A DNA stretch of 25,663 nt from Elusimicrobiota bacterium (GTDB taxonomy: Bacteria > Elusimicrobiota > Elusimicrobia > Elusimicrobiales > UBA9959), in contig DMES01000003.1 in NCBI GenBank assembly GCA_003450815.1, positions 1 to 25,663 on the forward strand, given 5' to 3'. This document shows, one piece after another, positions 1 to 7,618 of this stretch. Made by a program: the position numbers and the translations under genes. Under the pieces are notes generated by a model. The model saw only the letters and a list, made by a program, of their open reading frames with translations, was not told the DNA's origin and made no database searches. Numbering within the stretch: the stretch's first letter is position 1; each line of letters starts with the position of its first letter.

Positions 1-30
1 CTTTTCATATTACCAGGTTAACCTGATTAA

Positions 31-567
31 ATGTCCCCTATGCCCGAACGCTCCATAATCGGCAATACACTCTCCCAGCTCACTTACGGGCTTTACATTG
101 TTTCTTCGCGAGACGGTGAAAAGCTTAACGGGCAGATAGTTAATTCCGTTTTTCAGGTTACGGCCGAACCGCCGAAAGTCGCTATTAGCCTCCACAAAAA
201 CAACCTCACGCATTCCTATGTGGGAAAAAGCCGCATATTTTCCGTCTCGGTACTGAGCCAGGATACTCCTATGATAGACATAGGCCTTTTCGGATTCAAA
301 TGCGGGCGGGACGTTAATAAATTCGCCAAAATCGCGCACAAGTTCAGTGACAGCTGCCCGATTGTCACTGAAAACGCACTCAGCGTGTTCGCATGCAAAG
401 TCGTATCCAGCCTGGACATAGGCACCCATACCTTGTTTATAGGCGAGGTTTATGACGCGGAAACATTTAAAGAAGGCGTGCCGCTTACTTATGAGTATTA
501 TAAGATTGTAAAAAAAGGCAGGACCCAGAAGAACGCTACAACCTATACCGAGCCGAAAGGAGTATGA
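31..567 (+). CDS. Flavin reductase-like (FMN-binding split barrel) protein, Hrb N-terminal type
   Basis: This 178-residue protein looks like a flavin-reductase-like split-barrel domain. Its opening (TYGLYIVSS, NGQIVNSVFQVT, PPKVAISLHKNNLTH, then FSVSVLSQDTP and GFKCGRDV) matches the N-terminal half of clostridial high-molecular-weight rubredoxin (Hrb). That protein carries FMN and passes electrons from NAD(P)H to rubredoxin and on to diiron flavoproteins that reduce NO or O2. It has no signal peptide, so it is cytosolic. The stop codon overlaps a start codon of the following rubredoxin gene, so the two halves of Hrb appear as separate, translationally linked genes. The start could also be the in-frame ATG at 40; neither start has a strong Shine-Dalgarno. 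The family is confident; the electron partner is inferred. Confidence 0.85.
   Translation: MSPMPERSIIGNTLSQLTYGLYIVSSRDGEKLNGQIVNSVFQVTAEPPKVAISLHKNNLTHSYVGKSRIFSVSVLSQDTPMIDIGLFGFKCGRDVNKFAKIAHKFSDSCPIVTENALSVFACKVVSSLDIGTHTLFIGEVYDAETFKEGVPLTYEYYKIVKKGRTQKNATTYTEPKGV
556..562 (+). promoter_or_regulatory. Ribosome binding site that decides the rubredoxin start
   Basis: The sequence AAAGGAG lies in the last codons of the flavin reductase gene. It is only 1 nt from the ATG at 564 but 7 nt from the ATG at 570, so 570 is the likelier rubredoxin start. Confidence 0.6.
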
Positions 568-569
568 AT

Positions 570-731
570 ATGAAAAAATACGTATGCAAACTTTGCGGTT
601 ATATCTACGACCCCGCCATCGGAGACCCCGACAACGGCATTCCCCCTGGCACAGCCTTTGACAAGCTGCCCAAAACCTGGGTATGTCCCGTCTGCGGTGC
701 CGGTACGGAAGAGTTTGAAGCGGAGAGCTGA
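570..731 (+). CDS. Rubredoxin
   Basis: This 53-residue protein is a canonical rubredoxin. It opens MKKYVCKLCGYIYDP and ends with a WVCPVCGAG segment, so both Cys-x-x-Cys-Gly knuckles that hold one iron atom are present. The GDPDNGIPPGT loop and total length are typical of the family. It is a small cytosolic one-electron carrier. The gene is in the +1 frame relative to the flavin reductase and starts at or just after that gene's stop; an ATG at 564 overlaps the stop in an ATGA arrangement, but ribosome-site spacing favours 570. Its neighbour is the likely electron donor. The acceptor (rubrerythrin, FprA-type flavoprotein or other) is not in this window. Confidence 0.92.
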   Translation: MKKYVCKLCGYIYDPAIGDPDNGIPPGTAFDKLPKTWVCPVCGAGTEEFEAES

Positions 732-757
732 CAACGCAAACGCCAGCATAAAACAGT

Positions 758-794
758 AAAGCAGACGCTTCACAACGCGTCTGCTTTATCTTTT
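758..794. terminator. Bidirectional hairpin terminator between rubredoxin and glycosyltransferase
   Basis: A perfect 11-bp stem (758-768 with 777-787) and an 8-nt loop are followed on the + strand by a T-rich run. It ends the rubredoxin operon. The right arm overlaps the stop codon of the convergent glycosyltransferase gene, so it may serve that gene too. Confidence 0.75.
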
Positions 795-2501
795 TGCGGC
801 GAGCGCGTACAGGCAATCAGCTTCGGAATTGCGGCCCTCGCGGTCGAACAGCGCCGCCAGCTTTTCCAGCCCTTCCTTATCCGCGGAAAGGTCATACACG
901 AAGATGGAATATCCAGCGGTAAAAACAGGCTTCCTGGTCTTAAGCCATGAGAAAGTTGCCTTGTCCGGATAATATGTGCCCTGCAGATTAGTGGCTGAAA
1001 CGGCCATAAGCGCGTCTTTCATCGCGCAAACCTGTACCCCCGTTCCTGGCAGCTCTATGTTTGACACCACTCCCAGCGGCGTGTAATTAATCCCATAACT
1101 TTCAGGCTTAGCCACCCCGAAATAAGAAAATATCACAGGCGGATTGCCGCGGCTTTTCAGGTACTCAGCCACACCCTTTATATCCTGCCCCCAGTCCAGA
1201 TTGGAATCCACGAAAAGCTTGTAGCCGTTTGTGGGTCCACCTGTTAATTCATTAAAGTAAGCCAGGTAAAAAGGGTGCGCGCGCAAAACCGAAAAAACGT
1301 TAAGCGCCAGCAAGCCATATACCAGCCAGACTCCTTTTTTTACCTCCGCGAGCCGCGCTAGAGCTATTCCCGCAAGCACAGCGACAAAAGGCATCATCGG
1401 CATAATGTGCCTGTAGCCTATCTGCACTTTGGTATTAAGCGAAACCGCGAAATATACCGCGGGCGGCAGTATAAGCCACAGGTAATCCTTGCGGAAATGT
1501 TTAAGAACCAGTAATACCCCGGCAAAAGCGCCTAAAAGGGCCAACAAAGGAGTTTTTACGGTGAGCGCGGCCGGAAAGTACCACCAAACGCCCTCCAGCG
1601 TATAACGGCCCATTACGAAGGAGGAGCGGCCTTTTCCAAGGCGTTTAAGCGTTTCGGACAGTCCCTGCAGATAAAGGGACATATCAAACTTGTAAATCAG
1701 CAGCACGACAAGCAGACACACGGCAAAATAGATGCCTATATAGCCAAGAAGTTTTGAGAGTTTCAGCCGGGGCCAGCGCAGATTATCCGCTATCCAGAAA
1801 CAGGCGACCATGGGCGGGATAATAAACATGCTGAATTTGGACGCCATGGCAAACCCCGCCGCGGCGCCGGACAACGCCGCCCACAGCTTAAGTTTCCCGC
1901 CGTCCACAAAATCCATCTTCCTGCCCCCCTTCACGGCAGCCTGTACCGCGGGCACGGCCGTAAAAAGCCATGCCAAAGCGAACGCACCGAAATAAAAAAC
2001 AGCCGCGGCGGCATCGGTGGTAACCAGGGCATTATTAGAAATGAAAACCGGCATAAACGCGAAAACTGCAAGCCCCAGAACACCGGCGGCGGAAGATTCC
2101 AGGCGCGACGCGAACAGCCAGATGAAACCGGCCAGCAGCGTGGTCCAGACTATAAAGGTAAAACCACGTGCGGTATTAAGCATACCCTCCGCCGGAACGC
2201 TGTTCTGGTACAAAAACAAGTCCCCATAATGATATGGGTTGGCGTTGAGAAAATAGGGATGGGCACAGAAATTTTTAAGTTTATATGCCAGCAGCGGCGC
2301 GGCAGAAAGCATTTCCGAAAAAGGCGGGTGATCCATGATGTTCATCATGTACTTGCCGGTAACAAGGTAGGAATAGCCGCTTGAGAGATGCACTGTTTCG
2401 TCATAGGTGGGCGCGGCCGAGCGGATGAATGAAAACCCCATCCACAAATGCAGAGCTAAAGCCCCCGCCGCCAAAGCAATACCGGTTTTTTTGCCCATCA
2501 T
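786..2501 (-). CDS. Membrane glycosyltransferase, GT39/PMT-like (ArnT superfamily)
   Basis: This protein of about 571 residues has many hydrophobic segments. The first periplasmic loop reads PTYDETVHLSSGY and then DHPPFSEML, the acidic-loop pattern of lipid-carrier-dependent glycosyltransferases of the PMT/GT39 and ArnT group, where an Asp-Glu pair acts in catalysis. The C-terminal part contains NELTGGPTNGY and DSNLDWGQD, common in uncharacterised bacterial members. It probably moves a sugar from a polyprenyl-phosphate donor to an acceptor on the outer face of the inner membrane; donor and acceptor cannot be told. The reading frame can be extended to a TTG at 2552, but the ATG pair at 2501/2498 is preferred because the first membrane segment follows directly. 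Neither start has a clear ribosome site. It stands alone, convergent with rubredoxin and divergent from the rhodanese. Confidence 0.8.
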   Translation of the reverse strand: MMGKKTGIALAAGALALHLWMGFSFIRSAAPTYDETVHLSSGYSYLVTGKYMMNIMDHPPFSEMLSAAPLLAYKLKNFCAHPYFLNANPYHYGDLFLYQNSVPAEGMLNTARGFTFIVWTTLLAGFIWLFASRLESSAAGVLGLAVFAFMPVFISNNALVTTDAAAAVFYFGAFALAWLFTAVPAVQAAVKGGRKMDFVDGGKLKLWAALSGAAAGFAMASKFSMFIIPPMVACFWIADNLRWPRLKLSKLLGYIGIYFAVCLLVVLLIYKFDMSLYLQGLSETLKRLGKGRSSFVMGRYTLEGVWWYFPAALTVKTPLLALLGAFAGVLLVLKHFRKDYLWLILPPAVYFAVSLNTKVQIGYRHIMPMMPFVAVLAGIALARLAEVKKGVWLVYGLLALNVFSVLRAHPFYLAYFNELTGGPTNGYKLFVDSNLDWGQDIKGVAEYLKSRGNPPVIFSYFGVAKPESYGINYTPLGVVSNIELPGTGVQVCAMKDALMAVSATNLQGTYYPDKATFSWLKTRKPVFTAGYSIFVYDLSADKEGLEKLAALFDREGRNSEADCLYALAAKR

Positions 2502-2566
2502 TAAGGATATGATACAAAAATATAAAAATGCCGGTTTCTGCCCCGCAGACAAAATTGCTAATATGC

Positions 2567-2594
2567 TTGTGAGACTGGTAATTGGCGCTATTTT
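2567..2594 (+). promoter_or_regulatory. Possible promoter of the rhodanese gene
   Basis: TTGTGA is followed after 16 nt by TATTTT. This would start transcription near 2601, just ahead of the ribosome site. The match is moderate and is read by eye only. Confidence 0.3.
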
Positions 2595-2603
2595 CTAGAA
2601 GAT

Positions 2604-2608
2604 GGAGG
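2604..2608 (+). promoter_or_regulatory. Ribosome binding site that decides the rhodanese start
   Basis: GGAGG sits 5 nt before the ATG at 2614. It overlaps the codons that would follow the upstream in-frame ATG at 2602, which argues against that earlier start. Confidence 0.6.
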
Positions 2609-2613
2609 AACTT

Positions 2614-3093
2614 ATGAGAGCCTTTATTTTAACTTTAGCGATTATTTTTTCTACTGCGTTCGCCTGCCGAGCCTTTGACTGGTCGGATTTTTTTGAGGAA
2701 GGAAGTGCTAAAAAAGTTTCCCTGATCAAGTTGCCCGAACCGGCTGTCGGGGAAAAACAGGATACCTATAATTTCCCGGCTAACATAGCGCCGGAAGAAG
2801 CAAAAAGATTCATGGAACTGCAGAACCCCGTGGTCATAGACATACGCAGGCCTGAAGAATACGCTGCGGGTCACCTTGAAAAGGTTAACATGAACCTTGA
2901 TTACTACGCCCCTGATTTTAAAGACCAGCTGGCCAAGCTGGATAAAACCGCAAAATACCTGATCTACTGCCGCAGCGGAGTCAGGAGCGGAAAAACACTC
3001 ATCCTAATGAAAGACATGAACTTCACTGAAGCCCATGATATTGCCGGCGGTATAAACGCCTGGATAGCGGCCGGATATCCGGTAGTACAATAG
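2614..3093 (+). CDS. Exported rhodanese-domain protein
   Basis: This 159-residue protein has an N-terminal signal peptide (MRAFILTLAIIFSTAFA, cleavage near AFA or CRA) followed by one rhodanese domain. Domain landmarks are VVIDIRRPEEYAAGHL, the active-site loop YCRSGVRSG with the catalytic cysteine and the family's arginines, and GGINAWIAAGYPV at the end. Such single-domain periplasmic rhodaneses bind or move sulfane sulfur; the physiological donor is unknown. The chosen start follows a GGAGG site; the longer frame from 2602 would add four residues. The gene stands alone, flanked by terminators, so it is probably its own transcription unit. Confidence 0.85.
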   Translation: MRAFILTLAIIFSTAFACRAFDWSDFFEEGSAKKVSLIKLPEPAVGEKQDTYNFPANIAPEEAKRFMELQNPVVIDIRRPEEYAAGHLEKVNMNLDYYAPDFKDQLAKLDKTAKYLIYCRSGVRSGKTLILMKDMNFTEAHDIAGGINAWIAAGYPVVQ

Positions 3094-3111
3094 CCCAGAC
3101 TATCTTTAAAG

Positions 3112-3144
3112 AGAAAAAGCCCGCTTCCGCGGGCTTTTTCTTTT
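3112..3144. terminator. Bidirectional terminator between rhodanese and glutamine synthetase
   Basis: A 12-bp perfect stem (3113-3124 with 3129-3140) closes on a TTCC loop, with A-rich flank on one side and T-rich flank on the other. It lies between two convergent genes and can end transcription in both directions. Confidence 0.88.
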
Positions 3145-3160
3145 GGATGCCGCATTAGGA

Positions 3161-4612
3161 TCAGAACTTGTGCCAGAGCATCTGCGTAGTCACATCGTGG
3201 TGGAACAGCACTTCCGAGGTCTTTACTATCGCTCCAAGCTCCTTGGGACTGCGGTCGGCGGCGGCCTGTTTGTGCACCGCGTACTTCTCGTGCGGAGCCG
3301 GCCCGAGAATATTCCTTACGAATTCGCTGCCGCGGAACAGGCGTATAGCGTCGTAGATATTGCCCGGCAGGTAGCGCATGCGGTCGCGCTTACTTTCGTC
3401 CTTAGTCAGCGGCTCTCCATCCAGCGCGGTGCGCAGCAGCGCGTACAGGGCCAGATAGGGGTTGGCGTCCGGCGCCACGGAGCGTATCTCCAGTCGCGCG
3501 GACCTGTCGTTGCCGGCCGGGATGCGGACCATCGCGCCGCGGTCCACAGAGGAGACCTTTATCTGGTTAGGCGCCTCGAAATGCGGGTCCAACCGGCGAT
3601 AGGCGTTCACACTGGGATTGAGGATCAGAGACAGCTCCTGTGCGTGATTAAGGATGCGTGAAATGACGTCCCAGGCCGCCTTGGAAAGTCCATCCTCGCC
3701 TTTAGCGTCGTGAAAGATGTTCTTCCCCCCCCTGGAGAACGAGAGGTTGAGATGCATGCCGCTGCCATTCACTCCGGAAACAGGCTTCGGCAGGAAAGTG
3801 GCGGTCATCCCCATGTTGGCCGCCACCTGACGGCAGACCAGTTTATAAAGCTGCACCAGGTCGCAGGCCCTCACCACTCCCGCGTACGAGAAGTTCAGCT
3901 CGAACTGTGACGGGGCCACCTCCGGGTGGTCTTTCTCATTTCGGAAACCCATAGCGCGCTGCGCTTCGGCCGCGGTGTCAATAAAAGTCTTCAGCGGGGC
4001 CAGCGGCAGGGAATGATAGTATCCTCCGGTGGAGATAAGCTCAAACCCTGTGACCTCGTTATATGACTGCTCGGCGTTAAGCCCTTTTACCACGAAGCCC
4101 TCCACCTCAGCCGCCACGTTGGCGGTCAGTCCGCGCGTTCGTCTCATCTCCTCCGCCAGGCCGGCCAGGCGCGCGCGAAAATCGGATTCGTAGGTGGTTT
4201 TGTCGCGGTTCAGCACCGTGCCGAACATTATCACCTTGCCCGGGCCGAAGACGTCGGAAGGCAGCCAGACGATGCTGCCCCAGTCCATACCCAGGCGCAG
4301 ATCCGACTCCTTCTGCGCGGAAAAGCCGCGTATCGAGGAACCGTCAAAAGTGAGGTTGTCGTTGGAGCGAAGGAAATGCTGTTTGTCGTAATCCAGCATA
4401 TGGAAACGGCCCTCTATATCGGTGAAACAGACCGTTACCGCCTTCAGACGCTTTTCTTTACGCAGGTAGTCGCAGTATTTTTTCTCCAGTTCGGCGGGGG
4501 TCAGCTTCTGGGCGGCATCTGCGGCTTCCAGGTTCAGCTTCTCAAGCTCATCGTAGGGGATCTCTAGAAAGTTTTTCAGGCCGGGAATCTCCATGGGTGT
4601 ATTTTTTTCCAT
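3161..4612 (-). CDS. glnA: Glutamine synthetase, type I fold, apparently lacking the adenylylation site
   Basis: This 483-residue cytosolic enzyme makes glutamine from glutamate, ammonia and ATP. The beta-grasp domain carries DGSSIRGF (about 90-97). The catalytic domain shows AEVEGF (168-173), PSQFELN (234-240), NGSGMH (282-287), NPSVNAYRRL (332-341), an arginine-rich RIPAGNDRSARLEIR stretch (363-377) and PDANPYL (381-387). The loop that carries the regulatory Asn-Leu-Tyr in adenylylated enzymes reads EPLTKDESKRDRM and has no tyrosine, so control by GlnE is unlikely. AGAGG lies 6 nt before the ATG, and a good promoter lies just upstream. It follows two molybdenum hydroxylase gene sets on the same strand and could assimilate ammonia they help release (inference). 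It might also be a GS-like ligase, but all core motifs favour glutamine synthetase. Confidence 0.88.
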   Translation of the reverse strand: MEKNTPMEIPGLKNFLEIPYDELEKLNLEAADAAQKLTPAELEKKYCDYLRKEKRLKAVTVCFTDIEGRFHMLDYDKQHFLRSNDNLTFDGSSIRGFSAQKESDLRLGMDWGSIVWLPSDVFGPGKVIMFGTVLNRDKTTYESDFRARLAGLAEEMRRTRGLTANVAAEVEGFVVKGLNAEQSYNEVTGFELISTGGYYHSLPLAPLKTFIDTAAEAQRAMGFRNEKDHPEVAPSQFELNFSYAGVVRACDLVQLYKLVCRQVAANMGMTATFLPKPVSGVNGSGMHLNLSFSRGGKNIFHDAKGEDGLSKAAWDVISRILNHAQELSLILNPSVNAYRRLDPHFEAPNQIKVSSVDRGAMVRIPAGNDRSARLEIRSVAPDANPYLALYALLRTALDGEPLTKDESKRDRMRYLPGNIYDAIRLFRGSEFVRNILGPAPHEKYAVHKQAAADRSPKELGAIVKTSEVLFHHDVTTQMLWHKF

Positions 4613-4653
4613 ATATAGCCTCTTTTATACTATAGATTAAGGTAACTATACTT

Positions 4654-4682
4654 AATATACATGAAATTATATTAAAAATCAA
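4654..4682 (-). promoter_or_regulatory. Sigma-70-type promoter of the glutamine synthetase gene
   Basis: On the minus strand TTGATT (4682-4677) is followed after exactly 17 nt by TATATT (4659-4654). This predicts a start near 4647 and a leader of about 35 nt, and would let the gene be expressed apart from the molybdoenzyme operon. Confidence 0.55.
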
Positions 4683-4686
4683 GGGG

Positions 4687-6999
4687 TTAATCTTTCTTTT
4701 TTATCGCCGCCAGGACCTTTTCCGGGGTAAAAGGCGCGTCGCAGAGCCTGACTCCGCAGGCGTTGTAAATGGCGTTGGCCACGGCCGGCAGTGGGCCGTT
4801 TATGCCTATCTCAGATACGGACTTGGCGCCGAAGGGACCGTTGGGCTCCCATGAAGGGATTATGAAGGTACGCACAGGAGGCGTGTCGGCTGCGGAAAAG
4901 ATCTTGTAACGGCGGAAAGAGGCGTTAAGCGGCGTGCCGTTGGAGGAGAATTCCATTTCCTCGGAAAGCGTGTGGCTGATGCCGTTAAGCACCGCCCCGT
5001 CGTTCTGGCCTTCGGCCAGCTGCGGGTTTATAGCCGTTCCGCAATCCACGCAGGAGACATAATCCAGTATTTTTACTTTGCCGGTTTCGGTGTCCACTTC
5101 GACCTCAACGAAATTGGCCTGAAAAGGCGGCGGGGAGGTATGCGCGAAGTGGGAAGCCGAGGCTGTTATCTGGTGCTGGTCGTAATAATAAAGCGAAGTA
5201 TTGGCGACTTCGCTTAAAGAGCAGGAAGCTCCGTTTTTTGAAACGGCTTTCCCGCCCTCAAGGCGCAGATTTTCTTTTTTCTCGTCCAATATTTTAGCCG
5301 CCACTTCAATTATCATCTCGCGCACTTTCTCGGCGGCTTTTTTGACCGCGCCGCCCGAGATGAAGGTAGTGGAAGAAGCGTAAGCGCCCACGTCAAAAGG
5401 CGTAACATCGGTGTCTGAGGAATAAACAATTATATCGTCGGTTTTTATACCCAGCACTTCAGCCGCTATCTGGGCAAGTATAGTATCCGAGCCCGTGCCC
5501 AGGTCCGCCGCGCCTATAAGCAGGTTAAAAGAGCCATCCTCGTTCATTTTCAGGGTGGCGGCCGCCATGTCCACCTCTGGAATACCTGAGCCTTGCATCA
5601 TGCAGGCCATACCAAGCCCCCTGCGGATCGGGCCAGACTGATTGCGGTATTTGACAGTTTTTTGCGTCCATTTTATTTCGGCCAGGCCTTTGTCTATGGC
5701 TTCCAAAAGACCGGTGGAAGTTATAACCTGCTCAACGCCTTCCCGGCCCTCGCCCATCGCCTTAAACACCGGCGAGCCCTCGCCCAGCCTTATATAATTC
5801 ATGCGGCGGAATTCCACGGGGTCCATGCCGATCTTTTCTGCCATCATGTCCATCAGGGATTCCCAGGCGAAAAAGCCCTGCGTAGCGCCGTAGCCGCGAT
5901 AGGCGCCCGCCACCGGCATATTTGTGTAAACGCTGCGCCCGATAAAGCGGATATTATTCTTAACTTTATAGAAAGGCAGCGTATGAGAGCCGGAGCACAT
6001 CATAACCGTAAGAGCGTGCGAGCCGTAAGCGCCGGTGTTAAGAGTTATCTCCATCTCCGCGTCGGTTATGGTGCCGTCCTTTTTCACCCCGGCCTTCATG
6101 CGCACGGTGGACGGGTGGCGGGTGCGCGAGGACACAAAGGTCTCACGGCGTGTGTACTCGATCTTCACCGGGCGGCCAGTTTTAAGCGCAAGCGCCGCAG
6201 TAATATCCTCCAGCAGAACTTCCTGCTTTGAGCCGAAGCCGCCGCCTATGCGTGGCTTTATAACGCGTATTTTTTTTACAGGAATTTTTAGCGCCTGAGC
6301 CACTATGCGCCGCACGTGGAAAGGCACCTGTGTGGAAGTACGCAGCACCAGCCGGCCGAAATGGTCAAAAGAAGCGATGGTCACATGCGGCTCTATGGCG
6401 CAATGCTGCAGGTATGGGATCTTCCAGGAATGCTCCAGCACGAAATCCGCTTCTTTGAACCAATCGCCGTTTCGCACCTCAAAGTCGAACTTGGCCGCTA
6501 TGTTATGTTTCGCATCCGGAATATTTTTGGAATCCGGCTCGTCATGTATTGCCGGAGCGCCGTCCTTCATGGCTTCAAAGGTGTCAAAAACCGCCGGCAG
6601 CTGTTTATATTCAACCTTTATTTTTGCCAGGGCTTCATGGGCGGCTTCAGGCGTCTCCGCCGCCACGGCGGCCACACGGTCGCCCACAAAGCGTACCTTG
6701 TTATCAAGGGTGTAGGTATCATACGGCGAAGGCTCGGGGTAACCCTGGCCGGCGGTGGTATGCGGCACGCGCGGCAGATCCTTATAAGTCAGTACGGCTT
6801 TCACGCCCGGAACTTTAAGCGCTTCGGAAACGTCAATTTTTTTTATTTCCGCGTGGGCGTGCGGGCTCCAGAGTATTTTGCCGCATAGCAGACCCTTGAG
6901 ATCCACATCATCGGTAAACGCCGGCTCGCCGCAGGCAAGGCCCAAAGCGTCCATTTTCGCCACAGGCTGGTTGACTACTTTAAGGGTTTTAGTGTTCAT
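4687..6999 (-). CDS. Molybdopterin-binding large subunit of a xanthine dehydrogenase-family enzyme (set B)
   Basis: This 770-residue protein is the catalytic subunit of a molybdenum hydroxylase. It has the aldehyde oxidase/xanthine dehydrogenase a/b hammerhead domain (about 15-135) and then the molybdopterin-binding domain. Landmarks are STQVPFHVRRIVA (222-234), GGGFGSKQE (252-260), AGAYRGYGATQ (364-374) and, near the C terminus, GAKSVSEIG, where Glu730 fits the catalytic base of the family. Usual family length is 700-800. GGAG lies 5 nt before the ATG. Its partners are the adjacent iron-sulfur and FAD subunit genes. The substrate cannot be read from the sequence; the AYRGYGATQ form differs from the AFRGFGQPQ of the second large subunit in this window, suggesting the two enzymes act on different substrates. 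Confidence 0.9.
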   Translation of the reverse strand: MNTKTLKVVNQPVAKMDALGLACGEPAFTDDVDLKGLLCGKILWSPHAHAEIKKIDVSEALKVPGVKAVLTYKDLPRVPHTTAGQGYPEPSPYDTYTLDNKVRFVGDRVAAVAAETPEAAHEALAKIKVEYKQLPAVFDTFEAMKDGAPAIHDEPDSKNIPDAKHNIAAKFDFEVRNGDWFKEADFVLEHSWKIPYLQHCAIEPHVTIASFDHFGRLVLRTSTQVPFHVRRIVAQALKIPVKKIRVIKPRIGGGFGSKQEVLLEDITAALALKTGRPVKIEYTRRETFVSSRTRHPSTVRMKAGVKKDGTITDAEMEITLNTGAYGSHALTVMMCSGSHTLPFYKVKNNIRFIGRSVYTNMPVAGAYRGYGATQGFFAWESLMDMMAEKIGMDPVEFRRMNYIRLGEGSPVFKAMGEGREGVEQVITSTGLLEAIDKGLAEIKWTQKTVKYRNQSGPIRRGLGMACMMQGSGIPEVDMAAATLKMNEDGSFNLLIGAADLGTGSDTILAQIAAEVLGIKTDDIIVYSSDTDVTPFDVGAYASSTTFISGGAVKKAAEKVREMIIEVAAKILDEKKENLRLEGGKAVSKNGASCSLSEVANTSLYYYDQHQITASASHFAHTSPPPFQANFVEVEVDTETGKVKILDYVSCVDCGTAINPQLAEGQNDGAVLNGISHTLSEEMEFSSNGTPLNASFRRYKIFSAADTPPVRTFIIPSWEPNGPFGAKSVSEIGINGPLPAVANAIYNACGVRLCDAPFTPEKVLAAIKKKD

Positions 7000-7000
7000 G

Positions 7001-7120
7001 GAGTCTCCATTGTTAGATGTAAAGCCATCTGGACGTAAAGCAATTTAGTTAATGTGCAAACTTTGCTTCTGAACTGCTTTGTTGCTACTAAACCGCTTTT
7101 CCTCTAAATTGCTTTGCATC
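7001..7120. repeat. Intergenic inverted repeat with degenerate internal repeats
   Basis: The 121-bp spacer between the set B small and large subunits holds a 14-bp inverted repeat with one mismatch (7035-7048 against 7104-7117). A looser outer pair, GATGTAAAGC and GCTTTGCATC, lies around it. Between the arms a motif close to AAACNGCTTTG recurs at irregular 14-18 bp steps. The arms could form a hairpin inside the operon mRNA. This is the largest spacer between the hydroxylase subunit genes. Confidence 0.6.
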
Positions 7121-7618
7121 TCACCTCAGCCTTTTTGCGGCCATCTTCACCGCTTCTATCTGCTTTACATAACCGGTACAGCGGCACAGGTTCCCATCCA
7201 GGGCCTTGCGGATTTCGGCCTCGGAAGGGTTGGGCATCCTGTCCAGCAAATGTTTGGAAGAAAGTATCATGCCGGGTATGCAGAAACCGCATTGCACGGC
7301 GCCCGCTTCGACAAAAGCTTTCTGTATGGGATGCGGCTTTTGAACGGTGCCAAGTCCCTCTATGGTGATAATATCGCCATCATGCGCGGCAACCGCGGGA
7401 ACAAGACACCCCAGTACAGGCGTCCCGTTCACAATTACGGTGCAGGAACCGCAATCACCGGTGTCGCAGCCTTTTTTGACGCCTTTTAAGCCCCAGCGTC
7501 TTAAAGCGTCCAGAAGGGACTCTCCGTTTTTGGTGGAAAGAACCAGCTTCTCTCCGTTTATGGTCAAAGTTATTTCAAAAACTCCGTTTTTGACTTCCAG
7601 AATATTGTTTTTTTTCAT
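7121..7618 (-). CDS. 2Fe-2S small subunit of a xanthine dehydrogenase-family enzyme (set B)
   Basis: This 165-residue protein carries electrons from the molybdenum site to the FAD subunit through two 2Fe-2S clusters. The plant-ferredoxin-like N-terminal domain has Cys51, Cys56, Cys59 and Cys71 (GCDTGDCGSCTV then GC). The helical domain has Cys110, Cys113, Cys145 and Cys147 (QCGFCIPG and CRCTGY). All eight ligands are present and the length is normal. Its ATG overlaps the stop of the upstream FAD subunit gene as ATGA, indicating coupled translation. Confidence 0.93.
   Translation of the reverse strand: MKKNNILEVKNGVFEITLTINGEKLVLSTKNGESLLDALRRWGLKGVKKGCDTGDCGSCTVIVNGTPVLGCLVPAVAAHDGDIITIEGLGTVQKPHPIQKAFVEAGAVQCGFCIPGMILSSKHLLDRMPNPSEAEIRKALDGNLCRCTGYVKQIEAVKMAAKRLR

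Noticed and set aside
10..816. A 268-codon open frame on the minus strand opposite the flavin reductase and rubredoxin genes
   Set aside because: It is antisense to two genes with clear family motifs and crosses a terminator hairpin; its sequence is arginine- and cysteine-rich without any recognisable pattern.
2614..3093. Lipoprotein signal in the rhodanese (cysteine after AFA)
   Set aside because: The residues before the cysteine (STAFAC) lack the leucine-type lipobox.
3143..3661. Plus-strand frame opposite the 3' end of glutamine synthetase
   Set aside because: It starts at the terminator hairpin and is antisense to the conserved glutamine synthetase C-terminal domain.
5593..6231. Long plus-strand open frames across the molybdoenzyme genes (for example 5593-6231 and 12249-13109)
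   Set aside because: They are antisense shadows of genes with complete catalytic motifs.
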